From NCBI GenBank assembly GCA_910584245.1, contig CAJTZF010000021.1, positions 1 to 46,600 on the forward strand: DNA of 46,600 nucleotides, in the 5' to 3' direction. Source of the stretch: an uncultured Eubacterium sp. (GTDB taxonomy: Bacteria; Bacillota; Clostridia; Lachnospirales; Lachnospiraceae). The notes under the pieces are model-generated. The model made no database searches. It had not been told where the DNA came from and worked only from the letters and a program-made list of their open reading frames with translations. A program made the translations under genes and the position numbers. Of the stretch, positions 1 through 9,018 are shown in pieces. Position 1 is the stretch's first letter, and each line of letters begins with the position of its first letter.

Positions 1-54
1 GTAGAACACCAGCCTTCCAAGCTGGATACGTGGGTTCGATTCCCATCACCCGCT
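1..54 (+). tRNA. tRNA-Gly(TCC), 5' truncated by window edge
   Basis: The anticodon arm has loop CTTCCAA between CCAGC and GCTGG, giving anticodon TCC (Gly, GGA codons). It is followed by a T-arm (GTGGG/CCCAT around TTCGATT) and a 3' acceptor strand CACCCGC with discriminator T. The 5' acceptor and D-arm lie outside the window. CCA is not encoded. It is the last visible member of an upstream tRNA run. Confidence 0.93.
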
Positions 55-101
55 TCTTTTTATGCAATAGGTATGTTCCGCATTTATGAAGCGAAAAGAT
101 A

Positions 102-130
102 TTGACATTTTGTCCATTTTATGATAGTAT
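102..130 (+). promoter_or_regulatory. Sigma-A-type promoter of the Arg-His-Gln tRNA operon
   Basis: A perfect -35 box TTGACA (102-107) is separated by 17 bases from TAGTAT (125-130), about 60 bases before tRNA-Arg. This suggests the three following tRNAs have their own promoter. Confidence 0.65.
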
Positions 131-191
131 TTGAAAAGCACGAAATAAGATTGGCATTTTACCCCTTTGTCAATTTCTTATGAAAAATTCT

Positions 192-265
<74 letters not shown>

Positions 266-310
266 ATCACATGTCTTCTATGTGAAACAGTATAAAATTA
301 TATTTACTTT

Positions 311-385
311 GGTGGGTATAGCGCAGTTGGTTAGCGCGTCAGATTGTGGCTCTGAAGGCCGTGGGTTCGAATCCCATTACCCACC
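311..385 (+). tRNA. tRNA-His(GTG)
   Basis: Acceptor GTGGGTA (312-318) pairs with TACCCAC (378-384). The extra G at 311 opposite discriminator C385 is the G-1:C73 identity pair typical of tRNA-His. The anticodon stem TCAGA/TCTGA encloses TTGTGGC with anticodon GTG (346-348). CCA is not encoded. Confidence 0.96.
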
Positions 386-399
386 TTTTCTGATGTTGA

Positions 400-471
400 T
401 GGGCTATCGCCAAGGGGTAAGGCATAGGACTTTGACTCCTACATTCGCTGGTTCAAATCCAGCTAGCCCAG
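400..471 (+). tRNA. tRNA-Gln(TTG)
   Basis: Acceptor TGGGCTA (400-406) pairs with TAGCCCA (464-470), discriminator G471. The anticodon stem TAGGA/TCCTA encloses CTTTGAC with anticodon TTG (432-434), reading CAA. The T-loop is TTCAAAT. It is the last gene of the tRNA operon. Confidence 0.95.
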
Positions 472-472
472 C

Positions 473-507
473 TAAAAGCGTAACGGATTTATCCGTTTTC
501 GCTTTTT
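473..507 (+). terminator. Terminator of the tRNA operon
   Basis: AAAAGCG-TAACGGAT (473-488) pairs with ATCCGTT-TTCGCTTTT (491-506) around a two-base loop, leading into the T-tract of GCTTTTT. It starts two bases after tRNA-Gln. Confidence 0.8.
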
Positions 508-525
508 CCATTAGAATCTTTCTCG

Positions 526-558
526 AAAAAAGGAGTGTACAGCTTTGCTGTGCACTCC
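526..558 (-). terminator. Terminator of the GH25 lysozyme gene
   Basis: A 12-base stem, GGAGTGTACAGC (532-543) with GCTGTGCACTCC (547-558), has a TTT loop. Read on the minus strand it is followed by six T (526-531), so it terminates transcripts from the lysozyme gene that ends at 578. Confidence 0.82.
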
Positions 559-577
559 TTTACCCTATATGAAAATA

Positions 578-1225
578 TTATTCACATGGTTCGGGATCGT
601 CTTTGTCATTGAGTACAGAACTCCTAGATGTAAGAATATCCTCTGTAAAATAATCCCGGTCAACTGTCCCGCTTATTCCTTCTACTCTGCCGCTGTCCGT
701 ATACTGCCATCCAGCCCACCGTCGCCAGTGGTTTCTCATATCTGGCCGCGATACCCCGTATTCTGCAATCCACAACGGATACACAGATAATCGAATATCA
801 AACGTATTCGTAGCATTATTTGCATCACTATAAATCGCCACCCGCTTACCGGTCGCATCCGACAACTCCTGCATAAAAGCAAGCGAAACCTCATTAATTC
901 GCTCCTTCGTCAAATTTCCAAACGATTCAAAGTCCATAACCGGGCATCCGTGATATTTTTTGCCCCGGATTACATCGGCAAAATGCCTCGCCTCAGCCCT
1001 GCCCTCATCCTCTGTCCTGGCTGTCACATAGTGATAAAAACCGATTTTGAGCCGGGCTTTTCTGGCCTCCCTGTAATTTCTTTCAAAGTCCGGATCGATA
1101 TCCGTCGTCCCCTCGCTCGCCTTTATATAGACAAAACGAATGCCGGCCTGCTTTACCTCCCGGAAATCAATGTCACCCTCCCAGTGACTCACATCAATTC
1201 CCGCAATCCTTCTTTCCCGTTTCAT
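578..1225 (-). CDS. Glycoside hydrolase family 25 lysozyme (muramidase)
   Basis: This 215-residue single-domain protein should cleave the MurNAc-GlcNAc bond of peptidoglycan. The GH25 signature is clear: GIDVSHWEGDIDF near the N-terminus (Asp11), YIKASEG (Glu38), the paired acidic residues of VMDFES (Asp98, Glu100), and the C-terminal block WQYTDSG...GISGTVDRDYF. The start at 1225 is chosen because AGGGG lies six bases upstream; a longer reading from 1249 adds eight residues with no ribosome binding site. There is no signal peptide or wall-binding repeat, so export would need another route, as for phage-type endolysins, or the enzyme acts after lysis. It stands alone between hisC and the tRNA cluster, with its own terminator. 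No other phage gene is visible. Confidence 0.93.
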   Translation of the reverse strand: MKRERRIAGIDVSHWEGDIDFREVKQAGIRFVYIKASEGTTDIDPDFERNYREARKARLKIGFYHYVTARTEDEGRAEARHFADVIRGKKYHGCPVMDFESFGNLTKERINEVSLAFMQELSDATGKRVAIYSDANNATNTFDIRLSVYPLWIAEYGVSRPDMRNHWRRWAGWQYTDSGRVEGISGTVDRDYFTEDILTSRSSVLNDKDDPEPCE

Positions 1226-1336
1226 ATCATTCCCCTTACGCCGGCACACATCTAACAGCTGCTGCCGGGCATATGTTTTTTGATCCCATTATATGAAATT
1301 AAGCTGAAGGGGTTCCGTTATCCGCGCATTATCGTA

Positions 1337-2404
1337 CTAAACGAGAACAATTTCTCTGACAGCCTCAAGAAAGACGCCCATTTGCTCTTCTGTCCCAACG
1401 GTGATCCTTAAATAATTCCGTATTCTTTCTTTGTCAAAATATCTGACATAAATATGCTTCTCTTTCAACCGCTCAAAAATATGCTTTGCGGAAATCTCCT
1501 TATGAGAGACGAACAGAAAGTTTGTCTGGGACTCCTTTACCTCAAACCCGAGCTTAACCAGCTCGCCTCCAACGCATTCCCTCGTGTTCACGATCTTCCC
1601 GACATTTTGCTGAAAATACGTTTCATCCTCCAGTGAAGCAGCTCCCAGCGATATAGACGCCGTATTCATCGTATAAGAATTGACAGACTCCTTCACATCA
1701 TTCAATGCCTGGATAAGCCTCTCATCCCCCATCGCATAACCGATCCGCATTCCCGCCAGGGAGCGGGACTTTGAAAATGTGCGTACCACCAAAAGATTAT
1801 CATATTTATGAATGAGCGGCAACACAGTTTCTCCGCCAAAATCCACATATGCCTCATCTATAATAACGACAACATCTCGGTTTGCTTTTATAATTTCTTC
1901 GATTTCCGTAGCCGCCATGCCTATCGATGTGGGAGCATTCGGATTGGCAATAACAACTCCCCCATTTTCCCCTTTGTAATCGTCCACATCCACAGTAAAG
2001 TCTCCACGAAGCGGCTTACATTCATACGGAATCTGATAGGCCTGTGCCCAAACCGGATAAAAAGAATAGGTAATATCCGGGAATAAAATAGGTTTTTGGG
2101 AATTAAAAAAGGTCAGGAACGACATAGACAGTACATCATCAGAACCGACGCCGGCAAAAACTTCCCGTTCCGAAATATCGTGGTACGCTGCCAGCCGTTT
2201 CACAAGGCTTGCGGCCGATAACTCCGGATATAGGGAAAAAGCAGACACATCCAACTTCCTGTGCGCATCAAACACCTTTGGGGAAGGCGGGTAGGGATTT
2301 TCATTCGTGTTCAGCTTTATTTTATCACCCTCCTGCGGCTGCTCACCAGGTACATAGGGAGTGACCTTTCGCAAATTAGCTGTCCATGCTGGAACGTTAT
2401 TCAT
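1337..2404 (-). CDS. hisC: Histidinol-phosphate aminotransferase
   Basis: This 355-residue fold-type I PLP enzyme should convert histidinol phosphate and 2-oxoglutarate to imidazole-acetol phosphate and glutamate, or the reverse, in histidine synthesis. Family marks are LNTNENPYPPSP (residues 31-42), the GVGSDD block, ANPNAPTS, DEAYVDF and the PLP-lysine motif RTFSKSRSLAGMRIGYA with Lys212. The start has GGGGGG seven bases upstream. It lies 14 bases behind another aminotransferase gene and is probably co-transcribed with it. No other his gene is present, so it may be an orphan copy with broader aromatic or imidazole aminotransferase activity, as is known for some HisC enzymes. That substrate range is inference. 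Confidence 0.92.
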   Translation of the reverse strand: MNNVPAWTANLRKVTPYVPGEQPQEGDKIKLNTNENPYPPSPKVFDAHRKLDVSAFSLYPELSAASLVKRLAAYHDISEREVFAGVGSDDVLSMSFLTFFNSQKPILFPDITYSFYPVWAQAYQIPYECKPLRGDFTVDVDDYKGENGGVVIANPNAPTSIGMAATEIEEIIKANRDVVVIIDEAYVDFGGETVLPLIHKYDNLLVVRTFSKSRSLAGMRIGYAMGDERLIQALNDVKESVNSYTMNTASISLGAASLEDETYFQQNVGKIVNTRECVGGELVKLGFEVKESQTNFLFVSHKEISAKHIFERLKEKHIYVRYFDKERIRNYLRITVGTEEQMGVFLEAVREIVLV

Positions 2405-2418
2405 CGTCGTGCCCCCCT

Positions 2419-3606
2419 TTATCCCTTGTACCTGTTGGCAAGCTTCTCAAATGCCGGCAAGGAACGCACAATCATGTCATAATCGACACAGTAAGAAATG
2501 CGAACATATCCCGGGCAGGCAAAAGAGCTTCCCGGAACGATAAGCAAATTCAGTTCCTTGGCTTTTGCTGCAAAAGCAGTGTCGTCTTCCTCCAGTGCTT
2601 TCACAAACAAATAAAACGCCCCGTCCGGACTGGCACACTCATACCCGAATTTTCGTAAATTCTCCACCAAAAGTCTGCGGTTTTTGTCGTAAACGGACAC
2701 ATCCACTTTGGCATCTATACACCTCGCTATAACGCGCTGCTGCAAGGATGGGGCATTTACAAATCCAAGTATCCGTGTGGCCACATTTGCCCCCGCCGAA
2801 ACCTGCTCAAAATCTGCCACCTCATCTGGAATAACCAGATAGCCGATCCGCTCGCCCGGCAGGGATAGTGACTTGCTATACGAATAACCAACAATCGTAT
2901 TATTATAATATTTCGGTATATACGGCACTACAACGTCCCCGTATACAAGCTCCCGGTACGGCTCGTCCGAAATCAAATAAATGTCCGTCCCAAACTCTCT
3001 TTGCTTTTTTTCTAAAATAGCTGACAGTTCACGAATCGTCTGCTCCGGATACACAACACCCGTCGGATTATTCGGCGTATTGATAATCACGGCTTTGGTA
3101 AGCTCTGTGATACAAGCCTCAAACTGTTCCATATTGGGCATAAACGTGTCCGTATCCGGCGGCACGACGACAACCTTACCATTTACATTTGAAACATAAT
3201 TTCGGTATTCGCCGAAAAACGGGGCAAAGACAATAACCTCTTCACCAGGGTTTACAAGCGTCTTCAACACCACATTTAAACCGCCGGCCGCACCTACGGT
3301 CATCACGATATTTCTCTCTGCAAAGTGCATGCCAAATTTTCGGTTTATGCTTTCTGCTATCGTCCGCCTCACATCCTCATACCCCGAATTATTCATATAT
3401 CCATGCAAATAATTCTGGTCTTCCTTTTGGACGATATCGACCATCGCCTGCCGTACCTCCTCCGGTGGCTCCACACTCGGATTCCCAAGACTGAAATCAT
3501 ACACGTTTTCTGCGCCGTATTTCGCCGCCAGCTTCTTTCCTTCCTCAAACATAGCCCGAATTACGGAGCTTCCTTTTACCAACTCTTCCATCTGTTTTGA
3601 AATCAT
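2419..3606 (-). CDS. Class I/II PLP-dependent aminotransferase
   Basis: This 395-residue protein is an aspartate-aminotransferase-superfamily member. Visible landmarks are FSLGNPSVEPPEEV, the Tyr-containing YLHGYMNNSGYEDVR, NTPNNPTGVVYP (Asn180), ISDEPYREL, and the PLP lysine in GYSYSKSLSLPGERIGY (Lys245). The start at 3606 has AGGAGG eight bases upstream. It precedes hisC by 14 bases in the same direction. The preceding gene, GH127, ends 46 bases upstream with no obvious terminator, so read-through is possible. The amino donor cannot be read from sequence; aspartate, alanine or aromatic substrates are all possible. Confidence 0.88.
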   Translation of the reverse strand: MISKQMEELVKGSSVIRAMFEEGKKLAAKYGAENVYDFSLGNPSVEPPEEVRQAMVDIVQKEDQNYLHGYMNNSGYEDVRRTIAESINRKFGMHFAERNIVMTVGAAGGLNVVLKTLVNPGEEVIVFAPFFGEYRNYVSNVNGKVVVVPPDTDTFMPNMEQFEACITELTKAVIINTPNNPTGVVYPEQTIRELSAILEKKQREFGTDIYLISDEPYRELVYGDVVVPYIPKYYNNTIVGYSYSKSLSLPGERIGYLVIPDEVADFEQVSAGANVATRILGFVNAPSLQQRVIARCIDAKVDVSVYDKNRRLLVENLRKFGYECASPDGAFYLFVKALEEDDTAFAAKAKELNLLIVPGSSFACPGYVRISYCVDYDMIVRSLPAFEKLANRYKG

Positions 3607-3652
3607 CTGCGTTTCCTCCTGGATTATTTACGACAGGCTTTGTGACTGATCG

Positions 3653-6600
3653 TTACTTTATTTTAATTGTGATTGTCTTTTTCACCTTTTTGATTTTTGC
3701 AGTTACTTTTACTTTTCCTTTTTTCAACGCCTTCAATTTCGCCTTGTTCTTGCCCTTGGCCGTGATTTTAGCAAGTTTTTTCTTGTTCACTGACCACTTA
3801 ACTTTTCCGGACACATTCGTAAGCTTAGCTGTAAGCGTAATGCTCTTACCCTTCTTCACCGTCTTCTTGCCTGAAATAGCAATCGAAGCTTTTTTCTTCT
3901 TCACCGTTCCCGGTTTAGGTGTAACCGGCGGAGTCGCTGGCGTCACACTAGGAGCCGGGGGTTGTGTCGCCGGCGGATTGGAAGAACCCGGCGTATCCGG
4001 CGCAGGTTTCGGGTCTGACGGCGCCTCCACACCTCTCAAAATCTGAATCGTGTACTGCTTCGACGTCTCGTGGTCTTCTGCATAAACCTTTGCCGAAAGT
4101 GTCGTCGTATCCTGGGTCAAGAAATATTCCTGCTTTCTTGCATCATTAATCAACTCATCATTGATGTAGAGGAGACCATACCGGTCTGCAATCGTATAAC
4201 CCAGTTTCGTACTTCCCGTATCCGCAAGAAGGTATACTGTAAATACATCGCCATTCTGGCGCACCTCGCCGTTGCTGCTCGTAAGTTCTGTAATAGCTGC
4301 ATTTGTATTATAGCTCGTCGTCATAAACAAACCGCCGACAAGTCTTGCACTATCCGCAGAGGCAGACGCGCTCTCAAACTTCACGGGAACTACGTTGTGC
4401 TCTCCATTGTCCGGCACTTGGATCGTTTTTACATTGCTTGCCAGCACCTCTGCCGGAATCGCAAAATATTCACTGTAGAACGCTTGATCTCCTGTATAAT
4501 TCAACGTCTTTTCTACAATAACCGTATCCCCGACACTGATTTTGATCGTCTTGCCATTGTCTTCCTTGGCAAACTGGCAGAGCACTGAATTTACTTTGTC
4601 CTTATTTACCACAAGCTGATACTTGAAATATCCGCCCGCTTTTGCATAACGTGTACTTCCTCCATCCTCAATCGTACCAGCCTCGGAATCCTTTTCCTCC
4701 ATCTGGTGAATCGGATCATTTTCATATTGTCCATATCCCGGCTGTGTGGAATCCGTCTTACTCATATTCAGTCTTCCGTTTTCCTTGTTCGCCAGTATCT
4801 GGCCCGCGTCCGCAACCTCAAACGGACTCTCAAAATACCAGTAAATACCATATCTCTCATCATTCAATGTATTAAATGGCACAAATGTCAGCCCATCCTC
4901 AAAGATCTCGTCCGCATTTGTCCCCGTGAGCTTAAAGGAAAGCGTCTCCGACGATTCATCCCGAACAAGATAATCCTCGATATGCCCCACAAACTCATCC
5001 ATCGAAATCATTTCCTGGATCGTGAGCGTCTCATTGCCAAGCGGCGTAGCTGCCTTGGAATCGCCATAACTGATCGTAATTTTCTCTTCCTGTGAACCAA
5101 CCACCTTGTAAAGTGGCGCTGTCAGGTTTGCCCCAGCCCATGTCGTCTCTTTCATTCTCTCTGTGCCGAGTTTTGCCGCCAGAACCGTCGGTCCATACTG
5201 GAATCCGTATACTGTATTATTATCTGGCAATCCATACGCCTTTACCGTCATCGGATACTGGATTGAAATCTCATCATTCTCCTTCCAGTCACGGCGCACA
5301 CACACATATCCGCCCGATGCTGCATCCTTCACAGCTTCTCCATTTACTTTTATTATGGCCCGTCCGCTCACCCAGTCTGGTACGCGAAGTGCGATAACCG
5401 CGTTTTGCGATGCCGCGCCGTTTAACATATGAACCTTGAATGTCGCCACATCCGATGCCGTCACATCCGCATTCTGGGTAACCTCCAGATTTTTCTCGTT
5501 CCATGTCACCTTCGAAGCTACATACTGGTTCACAATCAGCGTATCATCATTGTGGAAGTAAATACTGTCGCCCAGCTTCGTAAAGTTCTCCATACCACTT
5601 CCCGTACAGCACCAGAACATGTTCTTGGCCGGATCCGGGTCGCCGAATGTTTTGAAATATCCGGTCGCCATCGGAATAAAGTAGGCTGCCGCCCCTTCCT
5701 CTGATTTAACAGCGCCCATAATCGAGTTCCGAAGCGTTGTCTCATAATAATCTGAATATTTCTTCTCTCCCGTAATCTTATACAATTCACGTGAAAGCTT
5801 CAACATATTATGTGCGCAGCAACTCTCACATGTCGTCTTCGTACGCGTGGCATCCAGTTTCTCTTCCGCCCGGAAATGCTCCATTACACTGACGCCACCC
5901 GTTATGTAGGCATACTTATCCACTGCCAGATCCCAGAACTTCTCTGCGTAGTCCAGGTAATCCTCATCCTCCGCTTCCTTCTCGTTCTTTTCTGTCAACA
6001 CCGTGTAGCGCTTCAACGCCCCGACAAATTTCGGAATCGTCGTATTCGCATGTCTTCCGTTCAACGTATTCTCATTCCCGGAAGTCACATTTTTATAAAG
6101 AGCCGGCTCGTCAAACTTGTGAGCTGCTTCCAGATGGCTTGTATCATTCGAATAGTAGTACAAATCATACAAACAATCGTTCATTCCGCCGTACTCTGTT
6201 CCCAGAACACGGTTCTGAATCGAAGTTGTCCACTCACTGACACGGTTGTATACCCATGTCCCAAGATTTTTCGCCGTCTCCAGCGCCTCTTCATTTCCTG
6301 TATAACGGTATGTATCCACAAGTCCTGCCAACATCTTATGCATATTGTACCAAGGAACCCATATATCACCTTTCGCTTTTCCTTCCAGTACGTCAAACTG
6401 ATATTCAACATTTTCCTTGTTATTCACCTTTGCGCCAAACAGGAAACCGGTACCAAGCGCATCCTGACACTCTTTCAGGCCGGAAATAATAGCATCCAGC
6501 TTTTCTTTCAATTCCTGGTCTCCCGTAGCCCTCACGCCCTGCGCGCACGCAGATAAGTAATGTCCTACGCAGTGTCCGCCAAGATTGCTGTCTTCCCAGC

Positions 6601-7168
6601 CGCCGTACGGTTTCACTCCCTGTGTATCTATGCCCGCCGTCTCGCGGAATCTTGATAACAGGCGGTCATTATCAAACTTTTTCAAAAATTCAATGTCTGA
6701 ATCCTGAGCCGCCTGATAGTAAGAGTCCGTAATCTCCACATCGTCCAAATTAAACTGTTTGATGTCGTTTATTGAATTCTCTGCAAGTACATGGAAAGAA
6801 AACAATTTTTTCTGAGAATAATTATCCATAGAAATAGTAGCCTCCAATGCCACCTCTACATCCGGGCTCCCGGCAGATGGCCTCGTAACTGTTCCATTTG
6901 TTGCAATGACGTCCTCTTTCGAAGAAACCCATGAAATCATACATCCCTTTTCACCTTGCGTCGGCAGCTCCAAATCGGATATCACCTGGTCCGATTTAAA
7001 CCGCAAGGCACTCATATCATCGTTGACTGCCTTCTTTGTCTCATCCTGTACCGTCTCCGCCGCCTTCGATACAAGAACCCCTGTCTGCGGCACGCATCCG
7101 AAAACCAAAGCGCCGCCGAGCAAAATCGCCATCCCCTTATTGAGAAGTCTGTGCTTCTTTTGCCACAT
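3653..7168 (-). CDS. Secreted GH127 (beta-L-arabinofuranosidase-type) glycosidase with Ig-like domains
   Basis: This 1171-residue exported enzyme begins with a basic segment and hydrophobic core (residues 12-26) and a likely cleavage near SKAAET. An atrophied bacterial Ig-like domain follows (about 50-130), then the GH127/DUF1680 catalytic (alpha/alpha)6 region (about 140-720). By comparison with the HypBA1 family, Glu448 and Cys450 of TCESC and Cys520-Cys521 of WCCTGSGMEN are the zinc and nucleophile-cysteine set; Glu430 fits the acid/base. C-terminally there are beta-sandwich domains, a Pro/Thr linker (about 1045-1080) and a final lysine-rich Ig-like domain with about 30 percent Lys. No LPXTG sorting signal is present; the basic tail may hold the enzyme on the anionic wall (inference). 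The likely role is trimming arabinofuranosides from plant glycans. It is monocistronic or leads into the aminotransferase genes. The ribosome binding site is AGGAGG. Confidence 0.88.
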   Translation of the reverse strand: MWQKKHRLLNKGMAILLGGALVFGCVPQTGVLVSKAAETVQDETKKAVNDDMSALRFKSDQVISDLELPTQGEKGCMISWVSSKEDVIATNGTVTRPSAGSPDVEVALEATISMDNYSQKKLFSFHVLAENSINDIKQFNLDDVEITDSYYQAAQDSDIEFLKKFDNDRLLSRFRETAGIDTQGVKPYGGWEDSNLGGHCVGHYLSACAQGVRATGDQELKEKLDAIISGLKECQDALGTGFLFGAKVNNKENVEYQFDVLEGKAKGDIWVPWYNMHKMLAGLVDTYRYTGNEEALETAKNLGTWVYNRVSEWTTSIQNRVLGTEYGGMNDCLYDLYYYSNDTSHLEAAHKFDEPALYKNVTSGNENTLNGRHANTTIPKFVGALKRYTVLTEKNEKEAEDEDYLDYAEKFWDLAVDKYAYITGGVSVMEHFRAEEKLDATRTKTTCESCCAHNMLKLSRELYKITGEKKYSDYYETTLRNSIMGAVKSEEGAAAYFIPMATGYFKTFGDPDPAKNMFWCCTGSGMENFTKLGDSIYFHNDDTLIVNQYVASKVTWNEKNLEVTQNADVTASDVATFKVHMLNGAASQNAVIALRVPDWVSGRAIIKVNGEAVKDAASGGYVCVRRDWKENDEISIQYPMTVKAYGLPDNNTVYGFQYGPTVLAAKLGTERMKETTWAGANLTAPLYKVVGSQEEKITISYGDSKAATPLGNETLTIQEMISMDEFVGHIEDYLVRDESSETLSFKLTGTNADEIFEDGLTFVPFNTLNDERYGIYWYFESPFEVADAGQILANKENGRLNMSKTDSTQPGYGQYENDPIHQMEEKDSEAGTIEDGGSTRYAKAGGYFKYQLVVNKDKVNSVLCQFAKEDNGKTIKISVGDTVIVEKTLNYTGDQAFYSEYFAIPAEVLASNVKTIQVPDNGEHNVVPVKFESASASADSARLVGGLFMTTSYNTNAAITELTSSNGEVRQNGDVFTVYLLADTGSTKLGYTIADRYGLLYINDELINDARKQEYFLTQDTTTLSAKVYAEDHETSKQYTIQILRGVEAPSDPKPAPDTPGSSNPPATQPPAPSVTPATPPVTPKPGTVKKKKASIAISGKKTVKKGKSITLTAKLTNVSGKVKWSVNKKKLAKITAKGKNKAKLKALKKGKVKVTAKIKKVKKTITIKIK

Positions 7169-7217
7169 TGTATCATACCTCCTTTTGTCTTAATTCAAGA
7201 CTATTCTTTGGATACTA

Positions 7218-7246
7218 TTATAAATTAATCGAGGTATAAAATCAAG
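7218..7246 (-). promoter_or_regulatory. Promoter of the GH127 gene
   Basis: On the minus strand TTGATT (7241-7246) and a perfect TATAAT (7218-7223) are separated by 17 bases, about 50 bases before the GH127 start codon. Confidence 0.72.
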
Positions 7247-7268
7247 CGACAATTTTTTCAACGCCTCT

Positions 7269-8924
7269 TTATTCAAAGGTCAAACTATTGTAAGCGTCTA
7301 CCGTTCCATATCCCCATTCCCGGTTTGGATACTCATCCCCGCGGCGCTCAGCCCCCCGGATCAAAAGCTCCCTCACAGAATATCCGCTTATAATATAATC
7401 CGAATACTCCTGCATAAAAAGGGCCGCAATTCCCGTTGTCAGGGCCGCCGCGATTCCCGTCCCCGTCATCGTCCCAAAATTATTCTTGGGAAGCGGACCA
7501 TATATCCCCACCCCGGGTGCCGTCACATCCGGCTTAATTACCCCTGTCTGCGTAAACCCTCTGCTGGCCTGAATATAAAACGCACCGTCCGACGGATTGT
7601 ACGCTGACACGGTAGTCGACTTCCTGCTATTCCCAGGCTCACAAATTGTCACGTTCGGGTCCGGCCGGACAAAATACGTATCTGCGGAAAGAAATTGGCG
7701 GATCGGCAGCCACATATGGTACTTCACATCCGGCTCAGAAGAAGTCACAAGAATTTTCCAAACCCCCGCCTTACTGTTTTCAAACCGGAACATGACGACC
7801 AGATCCCTCGTCTGCTCCTGCATTTCCCCTCCAAGCGCCTCAACTGTCGTGTCCTCCACCGTAAACCGTTTTCTTACTTTTGTGTAAGCCGCCGCGCGCG
7901 TGACCCCGAGCGTGGCCCCGGAAGGGGATACCACATCAAACTCAAGCCTGCCGGGAGTTCGCCACCACAATTCGCACACAAACCCCTGTGTGGATTTCTC
8001 GACATTGATATCTATTTCCTCGTACTCTTTTGTCAAGTAATAGTGATGTCTTGCGTCACCCTCATTCCCCGCACAGGCAATTACACAAACTCCCGGAAAT
8101 GCATTTACAAAATCTAACATACCGCATAGCGGCGTCTCCCCATCGTGATTGCCGAGATTGGTTCCCATTCCTATGCAAATCGTCACCTGCTTGTGCACTC
8201 TTCTGGCGACCTGAAGAATATAAGAAATGCCGCACATAATATCATTCTCCTGGAAACAGGGGGCTTCTCTCGGCACTCTGTAAAATTCGCGGTAACTGTT
8301 TTTCGCCTCTTTACATTTGACGACAACAATCTCCGACAATGGCGCAACGCCGGAAAACTCATCTTCTCTCATCTCATTTCCCGCCGCAATCCCCGCCAAA
8401 AATGTACCGTGCCCGTAATCGTCCCGCGTTGGTATCATAGAAAAAGGATCCTCATCCGCAAGCGCCGCATTGATCTCCTCCCTGGAAAACTCCCTTCCAT
8501 ATTGGAATCCCTCGGCATCCCCGCCTTCCCGTATTGTCTGATCCCAGATTGATAGAATTCTCGTCGTATTGTCCGCATTCAGGAAAGCGCGGTGTGTGAA
8601 ATCAATTCCTGTATCCACCACCCCTACCAGCATATTTTGCCCGTATAAATCCAAATATGGCTGCCTGCGGATTTTGGAAACGCCAGAGGCTTCCAGCGCC
8701 TCATCCGCCATCAGTCCGTACACATGGGGAATGGCGCCATACCCCAGCGCATTAATACTATCACTATTTATTTTATCCGCTTCCTTGTATATCGTGGCGC
8801 GGTAAGGATCTATCTCCGTGATACAAATAGGGTCATACCTCGCCGTGATATACTCCATCCCCCGGTATGCCCCTACGATATAATCCAATACACTTTCCGA
8901 ATAAATTGCCTCTCTGCAAGTCAT
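7269..8924 (-). CDS. S8 subtilase-family protein, Csp-like, catalytic Ser replaced by Gly (probable pseudoprotease)
   Basis: This 551-residue protein has the clostridial Csp-type subtilase layout: an N-terminal prodomain-like region, Asp104 in VGVVDTGID, His172 in DDYGHGTFLAG, the oxyanion Asn in ACAGNEG, a jelly-roll insertion (about 300-410) and the terminal motif. At the serine motif it reads TMTGTGIAAAL where active family members have GTS; the codon at 7455-7457 is GGA, so Gly490 replaces the nucleophile. There is no signal peptide. Known C. difficile CspA and CspC are likewise inactive subtilases that act in spore germination, so a scaffold or sensor role is possible, but no germination gene is adjacent. 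The start at 8924 has AGAGG nine bases upstream; 8933 is an alternative adding three residues. Confidence 0.85.
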   Translation of the reverse strand: MTCREAIYSESVLDYIVGAYRGMEYITARYDPICITEIDPYRATIYKEADKINSDSINALGYGAIPHVYGLMADEALEASGVSKIRRQPYLDLYGQNMLVGVVDTGIDFTHRAFLNADNTTRILSIWDQTIREGGDAEGFQYGREFSREEINAALADEDPFSMIPTRDDYGHGTFLAGIAAGNEMREDEFSGVAPLSEIVVVKCKEAKNSYREFYRVPREAPCFQENDIMCGISYILQVARRVHKQVTICIGMGTNLGNHDGETPLCGMLDFVNAFPGVCVIACAGNEGDARHHYYLTKEYEEIDINVEKSTQGFVCELWWRTPGRLEFDVVSPSGATLGVTRAAAYTKVRKRFTVEDTTVEALGGEMQEQTRDLVVMFRFENSKAGVWKILVTSSEPDVKYHMWLPIRQFLSADTYFVRPDPNVTICEPGNSRKSTTVSAYNPSDGAFYIQASRGFTQTGVIKPDVTAPGVGIYGPLPKNNFGTMTGTGIAAALTTGIAALFMQEYSDYIISGYSVRELLIRGAERRGDEYPNREWGYGTVDAYNSLTFE

Positions 8925-9018
8925 TGTGAACATCCTCTTTCCCTGCCATTTCTATTCAATATATTAGGAGTAATGTCTGTCCTATGACTTTTACTGCAGC
9001 ACAATCTTTTTTAACCTG

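Noticed and set aside
578..1225. GH25 lysozyme beside a tRNA cluster as a prophage remnant.
   Set aside because: No integrase, attachment-site repeat or other phage gene is visible, and GH25 enzymes are common host genes.
5809..6556. Long plus-strand open frames opposite the GH127 gene.
   Set aside because: They lie antisense to a gene with clear domains, have no ribosome binding site and encode no recognisable protein.
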